Below the pieces are notes generated by a model, which had not been told where the DNA came from, did no database searches, and saw only the letters and a list, made by a program, of their open reading frames with translations. A DNA stretch of 5,640 nucleotides. Source: Burkholderiales bacterium (lineage in GTDB: Bacteria; Pseudomonadota; Gammaproteobacteria; Burkholderiales; UBA11063). Positions 1-5,640 of this stretch are shown one piece after another. Position 1 is the first letter of the stretch, and every line of letters starts with the position of its first letter. The position numbers and the translations under genes are program-made. The stretch covers positions 1 to 5,640 of the forward strand of contig JAPJMP010000107.1 of NCBI GenBank assembly GCA_026461645.1. Reading direction: 5' to 3'.

Positions 1-196
1 ATTCATAACTATTTACTCCAGTAAAATTAACCTATACTAAATTTTAACCAATATTTTTATAAATATGTTATTTAATTACCCACTCATTTTTTAAAAGAGT
101 CAAACATTATTTGTTAAGTATGAAGCAAATGGCTTATTAAGTTGCGAAGGTTATACTCCATATTATTCAGTTGCGCATAATGATATAAGTATTTAT

Positions 197-529
197 TTGG
201 ATGGACAAAAGCATGTAATCAATAGTTATGATAAATCACCGTATCCGTCTACTTATTGTAAATCGACAGAGCCGGATTGCATGCAGACATTCATAATCAA
301 TACTTATTATAATGATGTGGTATGTTATGCTGATAATCTTGATGATGGTAGAACTTTTGTTGAGTTTTCTGCACCATATCATTATTCTGTATTTGCTCAC
401 CCTAGAAAAGATGTGGTTAATTGTAGTGGTATCTCTGATAATGCTGGATTTGTCGCTCCGGCAACTAAGATGATGATATTATTAGTTAGCGGCGGTTCAT
501 TATGGCTATTGCCATCTACTGTACAATAA
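197..529 (+). CDS. Hypothetical protein, probably 5'-truncated remnant
   Basis: I do not recognise this protein. Read from the TTG at 197 it has 110 residues and stops at 527-529. The same frame stays open back to 95, just after a TAA at 92-94, adding 34 plausible codons (including GLLSCEGYTPYYS) but no ATG, GTG or TTG. The TTG has no clear Shine-Dalgarno sequence in front of it. Visible traits are many Tyr, Asp and Asn residues, scattered Cys (in YCKS, DCMQ, VCYA and NCSG, plus one upstream of the TTG) and a short hydrophobic stretch near the C-terminus (MMILLVSGG). The spaced Cys would suit an exported, disulphide-bonded domain, but no signal peptide can be read upstream. Likely explanations are the 3' part of a decayed gene, or a small gene with a non-standard start. 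No catalytic motif is apparent. A hairpin begins 14 nt after the stop. Confidence 0.35.
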   Translation: MDGQKHVINSYDKSPYPSTYCKSTEPDCMQTFIINTYYNDVVCYADNLDDGRTFVEFSAPYHYSVFAHPRKDVVNCSGISDNAGFVAPATKMMILLVSGGSLWLLPSTVQ

Positions 530-542
530 TTTATTTACATAA

Positions 543-575
543 ATAACGAGCAAATATTTTTTATTTGCTCGTTAT
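543..575 (+). terminator. Perfect 14-bp hairpin, candidate terminator
   Basis: Positions 543-556 (ATAACGAGCAAATA) are the exact reverse complement of 562-575, with a five-T loop at 557-561. It lies just after the stop of the preceding open frame and well before the pyrH promoter candidate, which fits transcription termination. However, the stem has few G-C pairs and no T-run follows on either strand, so it is not a textbook intrinsic terminator. Because it is symmetric it would form equally in transcripts from either strand. It could instead be an mRNA 3'-end stabiliser or a protein binding site. Confidence 0.5.
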
Positions 576-755
576 ACGACAATTATGTATAAAACCTTTC
601 AATTTACAATATCAAGTCTAATTTATGTCTTAAAAACTGTTCTATTTCATTCGCACAAATTGCAATACAGGTATTAATGCTAAGGCTAAATTTACAGCAG
701 CAATTTTATTGTTTATGGTTGTTGATGTAACAGTTGGCTATAAATATAACATGCT

Positions 756-785
756 TTAATATAATAAATACTAATCTGGTATAAT
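756..785 (+). promoter_or_regulatory. Candidate sigma-70 promoter for pyrH-guaA-PBP1a
   Basis: A perfect TATAAT at 780-785 is preceded by TG at 777-778 with one base between, giving an extended -10 element. A partial -35, TTAATA at 756-761, matches four of six consensus bases with an 18-bp spacer. Transcription would begin near 792 and leave a leader of roughly 45-50 nt before the pyrH ATG at 839. In such AT-rich DNA chance -10 matches are common; the extended TG and the position are what support this one. Confidence 0.55.
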
Positions 786-825
786 AATGTATTATAAAAT
801 TTCAAATAAATAATTTGTTTTATAT

Positions 826-832
826 AGAAGGG
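826..832 (+). promoter_or_regulatory. Ribosome binding site that sets the pyrH start
   Basis: AGAAGGG is purine-rich, contains AAGG, and ends 6 nt before the ATG at 839. It would lie inside the coding region if translation began at the in-frame TTG at 815, which has no comparable site upstream. This decides for the ATG at 839. Confidence 0.7.
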
Positions 833-838
833 CATAGC

Positions 839-1561
839 ATGGCCAATAATTTAGTTAAATATGAAAGAGTATTGTTAAAATTATCAGGAGAAGCTTTGAT
901 GGGAAAAGGTTCCTCTATTTTTGATAAACAAACAATTGATTCGATCATTATTCAGATTAAAGAAATTCTGACATTAAATGTAAAAATTGGCATAGTTATT
1001 GGTGGCGGAAACATTTTTCGCGGTGTAAATGGTTCAGAAATGGGATTAGAACGTGCCAATGCAGATTATATCGGTATGCTGGCTACTATAATGAATGGCA
1101 TTGCTTTAAAAGATTTTTTTACTAATGCCGGGGTAAATTCTAAGATTTATTCAGCAGTTGCAATTAACAATATAGTTAAAGGAATTAATCGCGATAACAT
1201 GCTTGGACATTTAACAAAAGGTAATGTTGTAATTTTTGTTGGTGGTACAGGTAATCCATTTTTTACAACTGATAGTGGTGCGGCTCTAAGAGCAATTGAA
1301 ATGCAGGCTGATTTATTAATTAAAGCAACTAAAGTTGATGGGGTATACGACATGGACCCTAAAATATATTCGAATGCCGTTAAGTTTGGCACAATAACTT
1401 TTGATCAAGCCATTCAACAAAATTTGCGTGTAATGGATATGTCCGCATTTGATTTATGCCGTGAACATAATATCAATATCGATGTATGTGATATTTTTAA
1501 ACCTAACTGCTTAAGAGATTCAGTATTAGGTAATACGCAAGGGACATTAATTCATGCTTGA
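839..1561 (+). CDS. pyrH: UMP kinase (uridylate kinase) PyrH
   Basis: Cytoplasmic UMP kinase, which phosphorylates UMP to UDP with ATP and so feeds UTP, CTP and UDP-sugar synthesis. The 240 residues match the usual bacterial length, and the protein belongs to the amino acid kinase superfamily, unrelated to eukaryotic UMP/CMP kinases. Visible motifs are KLSGE at residues 14-18 (phosphate binding), IGGGNIFRG at 54-62, the ADYIGMLAT segment at 75-83 with Asp77 in the UMP-binding region, [10 protein letters not shown] at 136-145, and [13 protein letters not shown] at 162-174 (nucleotide-binding side). An in-frame TTG at 815 would add eight residues (MFYIEGHS) not typical of the family; the ATG at 839 has the good ribosome binding site. 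The enzyme is normally a hexamer activated by GTP and inhibited by UTP, which makes its pairing with guaA notable. Its last 8 bp overlap guaA. No tsf or frr flanks it here. Identification is very secure. Confidence 0.97.
   Translation: MANNLVKYERVLLKLSGEALMGKGSSIFDKQTIDSIIIQIKEILTLNVKIGIVIGGGNIFRGVNGSEMGLERANADYIGMLATIMNGIALKDFFTNAGVNSKIYSAVAINNIVKGINRDNMLGHLTKGNVVIFVGGTGNPFFTTDSGAALRAIEMQADLLIKATKVDGVYDMDPKIYSNAVKFGTITFDQAIQQNLRVMDMSAFDLCREHNINIDVCDIFKPNCLRDSVLGNTQGTLIHA
1539..1544 (+). promoter_or_regulatory. guaA ribosome binding site inside pyrH
   Basis: AAGGGA lies within the last codons of pyrH, 9 nt before the guaA ATG at 1554. The pyrH stop (TGA, 1559-1561) falls after that ATG, so ribosomes finishing pyrH end almost on the guaA start. 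This arrangement suits translational coupling, though the site looks strong enough for independent initiation. Confidence 0.65.
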
Positions 1562-3107
1562 TAAAATTTTAATCATAGATTTTGGGTCGCAAGTAACACA
1601 ATTAATAGCTAGAAGAATTCGTGAATTAAATGTTTACTGTGAAATATTCCCTTATGATGTAAATGATGAAAAAATTGTTAATTTTAAAGCTAAAGCAATC
1701 ATATTATCTGGTGGGCCAAATTCTACTTACGAGCAGCAAACACCTCAAATTCCAAGCATAATTTTTAAACTTAATCTTCCGGTATTAGGTATTTGTTATG
1801 GTATGCAAGCAATGGCAAATCAACTAGGTGGTAAAGTTATAAGTTCTGGTAAACGTGAATTTGGTAATGCTGAAATATTTAACTGTCATTCGCAGTTGTT
1901 TGAAGATATTTGTGATGGACAAAAAAATGAGCAAGACTATATTCAAGTTTGGATGAGTCATGGAGATAAAGTGGTAGAGCTGCCAACTGGTTTCGAAGTT
2001 ATAGCTAGCAATGCTTCGTGCCCAATTGCGGCGATGGCAAATAAAGCACTAAAATTATATGGGGTACAGTTTCACCCAGAAGTAAGTCATACCAAACAAG
2101 GCTTGGCTATATTAAAGAATTTTATTTTTACTATAAGTGAATGTCAAGCTTCGTGGACAATGCCAGATTTTATTCCTATGGTTTTAACTAAAATTAAACA
2201 ACAAGTTGGACAGGATAAAGTTATTTTAGCACTGTCAGGTGGGGTTGATAGTAGTGTAGCAGCAGCATTAATCGATAGGGCGATTGGCTCTAATTTAATT
2301 TGTATTTTTGTTGATAACGGTTTATTGCGTTACAATGAAAGTGAACAAGTTATGACAACTTATCATGAACTCATGGGGTTAAATATAATTAAAATAGATG
2401 CCCGCGATGAATTTTATAGCGCATTAGAAAATGTAACAGATCCAGAACAGAAAAGAAAAATTATTGGTAAATTGTTTGTTGAAATTTTTCAGCGTGAAGC
2501 TAAAGAAATTAGAGATGCTAAATACTTAGCTCAGGGAACAATTTATCCTGATGTTATTGAATCAGCTGCCAGCGGAAAAAGTTCACATACGATTAAATCA
2601 CATCATAATGTTGGTGGTTTGCCTGAATCATTACACCTAAAATTATTAGAACCACTACGTGAATTATTTAAAGATGAAGTTAGGAAATTAGGAGTACTGC
2701 TGGGTTTAGATAAAAAATTAGTTTATCGTCATCCTTTTCCAGGTCCAGGACTGGGAGTGCGAATTTTAGGTGCAATCAAGCCAGAATACGTTGAGTTGTT
2801 ACAACAAGCAGATAAAATCTTTATTGAAGAGTTACGTAATTTTGATTATTATGATAAAGTTGCGCAAGCATTTGCAGTTTTTTTACCAGTTAAAAGCGTT
2901 GGAGTTATGGGGGATGGCAGAACCTATGAGTATGTGGTAGCTTTGCGCGCAGTGGAGACTACAGATTTTATGACAGCGAATGTTGCAAATCTACCGTTTG
3001 ATTTCATTACTTATGTGGCAAATAGAATTATAAATGAAGTAAAATCTATTAATCGTGTTGTTTACGATATATCTGGTAAACCACCGGCAACTATTGAGTG
3101 GGAATAA
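1554..3107 (+). CDS. guaA: GMP synthase (glutamine-hydrolysing) GuaA
   Basis: Cytoplasmic enzyme that converts XMP to GMP using ATP and glutamine, the last step of de novo guanine nucleotide synthesis. It is full length at 517 residues (about 525 in E. coli). The N-terminal class I glutamine amidotransferase domain (about 1-195) shows the GICYGMQ nucleophile loop with Cys81 and the QFHPEVSHT motif with His174 and Glu176, completing the catalytic triad. The ATP pyrophosphatase domain follows, with the P-loop SGGVDSS at 228-234. The C-terminal dimerisation and XMP-binding part carries [13 protein letters not shown] (391-403), [11 protein letters not shown] (450-460) and the hallmark end [14 protein letters not shown]. 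Every expected key residue is present, so it should be active. The ATG overlaps pyrH by 8 bp and has AAGGGA 9 nt upstream. Elsewhere guaA is often next to guaB; that partner is not in this window. The PBP1a gene starts 9 nt after its stop. Confidence 0.98.
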   Translation: MLDKILIIDFGSQVTQLIARRIRELNVYCEIFPYDVNDEKIVNFKAKAIILSGGPNSTYEQQTPQIPSIIFKLNLPVLGICYGMQAMANQLGGKVISSGKREFGNAEIFNCHSQLFEDICDGQKNEQDYIQVWMSHGDKVVELPTGFEVIASNASCPIAAMANKALKLYGVQFHPEVSHTKQGLAILKNFIFTISECQASWTMPDFIPMVLTKIKQQVGQDKVILALSGGVDSSVAAALIDRAIGSNLICIFVDNGLLRYNESEQVMTTYHELMGLNIIKIDARDEFYSALENVTDPEQKRKIIGKLFVEIFQREAKEIRDAKYLAQGTIYPDVIESAASGKSSHTIKSHHNVGGLPESLHLKLLEPLRELFKDEVRKLGVLLGLDKKLVYRHPFPGPGLGVRILGAIKPEYVELLQQADKIFIEELRNFDYYDKVAQAFAVFLPVKSVGVMGDGRTYEYVVALRAVETTDFMTANVANLPFDFITYVANRIINEVKSINRVVYDISGKPPATIEWE

Positions 3108-3116
3108 ATACATATA

Positions 3117-5640
3117 ATGTTTAAACCAAATAAGCAAAATCAAGGTTTTTTTATCTTTAAATTAATCTTTAGCGTAATAATATTGTGTGCCGCTTGTGCC
3201 GGAATAATTGCTGTGCTGGTAATTACAACTTACCCTAAATTGCCTAGCATGAATGAATTACGTGATTATCAGCCTAAACTTCCATTACAAATTTATTCTT
3301 CAGATAAGATTTTATTAGGACAGTTTGGTGAAGAGCGACGAATATTTATTAGTTTTAATAACACTCCCAAAATGTTAGTTGGAGCAATTTTATCGGCTGA
3401 AGATGAACGATTTTACCAGCATGGAGGAATTGATTATATTGGAGTAGTGCGTGCGTTGGTGTCTAATATAATTTCCGGAAGGAAGCAATCAGGAGCAAGC
3501 ACAATTACTATGCAGGTGGCACGAAACTTTTTTTTATCTTCACAAAAAACGTATACGCGTAAATTTAATGAGGTTTTATTATCCTATAAAATTGAAAACT
3601 CTCTGACTAAAGATCAAATTTTAGAATTATATATTAATCAAATTTATTTGGGGCAACGCGCTTATGGCTTTGCAGAGGCAGCATTAACATACTTTGGTAA
3701 GCCATTAGATAAATTATCCATTGCAGAATATGCTGTTTTAGCTGGATTGCCCAAAGCTCCATCAGCGTATAATCCAGTAGTAAATAAAAAGCGCTCGCAT
3801 GAAAGAGAAATGTATGTTTTGGGACGTATGCGTGCAAATAATTTTATAACGCAACAACAATACGAACAAGCAATTAATGAAAAAATTATTATAGCTCGCG
3901 GGTCTATTAATGATGAAACTGATGCTGGCGGATATGTGGCTGAAATGGTACGGCAAATGCTATATAATAAATATGGTGATAATGTTTATACTGATGGATA
4001 TAAGGTTTATACCACCATTGATAGTGGCATGGAAAAAGCAGCATATATATCACTAAGAAATGGATTGTTACAATTTGATGTTAAGCAAGGATATAGAGGG
4101 CCTGAACAACAGTTGTCTAACAAAGATAAGGCAGCATCAGAAATAACCAATCAGGAAATAACTGCAGCTTTTGACACAGTTTCCGATTATGGAGATTTGC
4201 AAGTTGCCGTTGTAACTCAAGCAGCTAATAATTTTTTAAAAGTTAAATTAAGAAATGGTAACATGCTTGAGTTTAAAAATAAAGATTTAGATTTTGTGCG
4301 TAAATATTTAACTGTTGATAATGATAAACAATTAAAGCGTGGCTCAATAATTCGAGTGCGCAACATAAATGGTAGTTATATTATTTCTCAAGTGCCACAA
4401 GTTGAGGGCGCGATTGTTGCCTTGGATCCGAACAATGGTTCAATTAAGGCCTTAGTCGGCGGTTTTGATTTTACCCATAATAATTTTAACCATGTTACGC
4501 AAGCTATGCGTCAACCTGGGTCAGGATTTAAACCTTTTATTTACTCAGCAGCATTAGAAGATGGCTTTAGTGCTAATACTATGATTGATGATAGTGAAAT
4601 TTGTTTTCCAAGTGGTGGAGAAAATAACGGTCAATGGTGTCCAAGAAATGATGAAAATGAATTTTATGGACCAGTAAGTTTTAGACAAGCGCTTACCTTT
4701 TCACTTAATGTGTCCACTATTAAAATTTTAAATCAAATTACACCACAGTATGCGATTGATTATTTAACTAAATTTGGTTTTGATAAATCACAGTTTCAGC
4801 CTTATTTAACTCTAGCATTGGGGGTAAATGATGTTACACCTATGCAAATGGCAGAAGGCTATTCTATATTTGCAAACGGCGGCTATTTAATTAATCCATT
4901 TTTAATTAGTACTATTACCGATAGTAAAGGTAATATTGTAGCTAAAACTGATGTTCCAGATATACGAAAAAATGATCCAACAATTTCAAGTCGAAATGCA
5001 TTTGTAATGAATAGTATTTTGCAAGATGTGGTTAGATATGGTACAGGGGCAAGAGTTTATCGTGAATTAAAACGCAATGATATTGCCGGTAAAACTGGAA
5101 CTACAAGTGATGCCAAAGATGTTTGGTTTAATGGTTATACACCAAATTTAACTACTATTACTTGGGTTGGCTATGATAATCCAAGAACTTTAGGTGCACA
5201 TGCTTATGGAGCAACCGTTGCTTTGCCAATTTGGCTTGACTTTATGCGTTATGCCTTAAATAAAATACCTGAAGCTTCGTTGCCAATTCCTGCTGGAATT
5301 ACTGTATTACATAATGCCACATGGAAAAATAATGATGAATATGTGTATACTTCAGAAAGTAATGCCAACACAGTACCAGTTCCTGCAGCTGGCCCAATTG
5401 ATAATTCAACGCCAGCGCCTGATTTAATGGAATCGTTTATTAGTAAAGTAACCTCATTAAATGCTTCACAAGGAGCTGCAGTGGCTAAAGATAATAGCTC
5501 CGATGTTAAGTCAGGTGGCGAAAATAATAATTTAAATGCTAGCGCAGTTAACTTAAGTAATAATCAACAAAATATTGCTGGTAATTCAAATAATGCTTCG
5601 GCAGGTAAAACACAATTAAATAATTCGGCTGGGCAAAATA
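3117..5640 (+). CDS. mrcA: Penicillin-binding protein 1a, 3' end beyond window
   Basis: Class A penicillin-binding protein anchored in the inner membrane, polymerising lipid II into glycan strands and cross-linking the peptides in the periplasm. The frame is open to the window edge: 841 codons, no stop. In order: short cytoplasmic start; one membrane segment (about 13-37); glycosyltransferase family 51 domain (about 55-235) with catalytic Glu95 in EDERFYQH, GASTITMQ (126-133), RKFNE (148-152) and ILELYINQIYLG (168-179); an OB-like insert (about 320-425) typical of PBP1a rather than PBP1b; transpeptidase domain (about 428-715) with nucleophile Ser469 and Lys472 in SGFK, SLN at 529-531 and KTGTT at 659-663. 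Both activities look intact. From about residue 750 it becomes a Pro- then Asn/Ser/Ala-rich tail. The ATG has only a weak GGGA site 13 nt upstream, so coupling with guaA (9-nt gap) is likely. ponA is an equally used name. Confidence 0.95.
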   Translation, partial: MFKPNKQNQGFFIFKLIFSVIILCAACAGIIAVLVITTYPKLPSMNELRDYQPKLPLQIYSSDKILLGQFGEERRIFISFNNTPKMLVGAILSAEDERFYQHGGIDYIGVVRALVSNIISGRKQSGASTITMQVARNFFLSSQKTYTRKFNEVLLSYKIENSLTKDQILELYINQIYLGQRAYGFAEAALTYFGKPLDKLSIAEYAVLAGLPKAPSAYNPVVNKKRSHEREMYVLGRMRANNFITQQQYEQAINEKIIIARGSINDETDAGGYVAEMVRQMLYNKYGDNVYTDGYKVYTTIDSGMEKAAYISLRNGLLQFDVKQGYRGPEQQLSNKDKAASEITNQEITAAFDTVSDYGDLQVAVVTQAANNFLKVKLRNGNMLEFKNKDLDFVRKYLTVDNDKQLKRGSIIRVRNINGSYIISQVPQVEGAIVALDPNNGSIKALVGGFDFTHNNFNHVTQAMRQPGSGFKPFIYSAALEDGFSANTMIDDSEICFPSGGENNGQWCPRNDENEFYGPVSFRQALTFSLNVSTIKILNQITPQYAIDYLTKFGFDKSQFQPYLTLALGVNDVTPMQMAEGYSIFANGGYLINPFLISTITDSKGNIVAKTDVPDIRKNDPTISSRNAFVMNSILQDVVRYGTGARVYRELKRNDIAGKTGTTSDAKDVWFNGYTPNLTTITWVGYDNPRTLGAHAYGATVALPIWLDFMRYALNKIPEASLPIPAGITVLHNATWKNNDEYVYTSESNANTVPVPAAGPIDNSTPAPDLMESFISKVTSLNASQGAAVAKDNSSDVKSGGENNNLNASAVNLSNNQQNIAGNSNNASAGKTQLNNSAGQN
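5451..5640 (+). repeat. Asn/Ser/Ala-rich low-complexity tail of PBP1a
   Basis: Residues 779-841 of the penicillin-binding protein contain about 16 Asn, 10 Ser and 10 Ala out of 63, with almost no large hydrophobic or aromatic residues. Imperfect NN-(A)-S-A-G units occur near the window edge (NNASAGKTQ, then NNSAGQN), so degenerate tandem duplication is possible. The tract lies after the transpeptidase fold, is predicted to be periplasmic and disordered, and runs on past the window. The reading frame remains intact through it. Confidence 0.6.

Larger units (their letters stand above)
576..838. other. Gene-poor region upstream of pyrH
   Basis: No gene is supported here. On the plus strand a frame from 634 to a TAA at 757-759 is open for 41 codons and includes a hydrophobic run (FTAAILLFMVVDV), but its first usable starts (TTG 709, ATG 715) lack ribosome binding sites and leave fewer than 20 codons. 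On the minus strand a roughly 32-codon open stretch over the same bases is also hydrophobic and has no start with a ribosome binding site. Either may be debris of an older gene. The right-hand end holds the promoter and ribosome binding site for pyrH. No tRNA-like or riboswitch-like fold was recognised by eye. Confidence 0.5.

Noticed and set aside
82..100. Small hairpin, ACTC and TTTT against AAAA and GAGT
   Set aside because: The stem is short, AT-rich and needs a bulge with a two-base loop; it is expected by chance in this sequence.
577..640. Two similar stretches resembling a direct repeat (AATTATGTATAAAAC and AATTTATGTCTTAAAAAC)
   Set aside because: The match is imperfect, made nearly all of A and T, and not linked to any coding or mobile element signal.
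815..838. An upstream TTG start for pyrH adding MFYIEGHS
   Set aside because: The ribosome binding site at 826-832 sits inside this extension and is correctly spaced for the ATG at 839; the extra residues are not typical of UMP kinases.
1147..1392. Minus-strand open frame within pyrH
   Set aside because: It lies wholly opposite a strongly conserved gene, has no supporting signals and its translation shows no recognisable protein character.
3180..3200. Possible lipobox (LCAAC) in the PBP1a membrane segment
   Set aside because: The residue three before the second Cys is Cys, not Leu, and class A penicillin-binding proteins are anchored by an uncleaved membrane helix; the Cys pair is more likely just part of that helix.
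3634..3956. Two overlapping minus-strand open frames opposite the PBP1a gene
   Set aside because: They are antisense to the conserved glycosyltransferase domain and the linker just after it; they are shadows of that coding sequence.

Overview
This is an AT-rich bacterial window carrying conserved Gram-negative housekeeping genes, all read left to right. The motifs of the bifunctional penicillin-binding protein (for example STITMQVARN, the FFLSSQKTYTRKF segment and LPKAPSAYNPVVN) look to me most like Betaproteobacteria, with Gammaproteobacteria next. This is from remembered family sequences, not a search. Codon choice is strongly A/T-ending throughout, which suggests an AT-rich, possibly host-associated or small-genome lineage; that last step is inference.

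Layout. Positions 1-94 are AT-rich with stops in every frame. An open frame from about 95 to 529 encodes an unrecognised Cys- and Tyr-containing protein. Its only conventional start is a TTG at 197 with no convincing ribosome binding site, so it looks like a 5'-truncated remnant or a weakly supported hypothetical gene. A perfect 14-bp inverted repeat (543-575) follows its stop and separates it from the rest. A gene-poor stretch (576-838) holds a candidate extended -10 promoter (756-785) and the ribosome binding site for the next gene.

From 839 onward there is a tightly packed run: pyrH (UMP kinase, 839-1561), guaA (GMP synthase, 1554-3107, overlapping pyrH by 8 bp) and a class A penicillin-binding protein of the PBP1a type (3117 to beyond the window end, 9 nt after guaA). 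The spacing supports one transcript. PyrH makes UDP on the way to UTP, CTP and UDP-sugars, GuaA makes GMP, and PBP1a polymerises and cross-links peptidoglycan built from UDP-linked precursors. Grouping nucleotide supply with wall synthesis is metabolically sensible, but a regulatory link is not shown by the sequence.

No mobile element, CRISPR array, tRNA, rRNA or clearly new system is visible. The less ordinary points are the pyrH-guaA overlap away from the common tsf-pyrH-frr setting, the Asn/Ser/Ala-rich tail of the PBP1a, the damaged-looking 5' reading frame and the T-loop hairpin.
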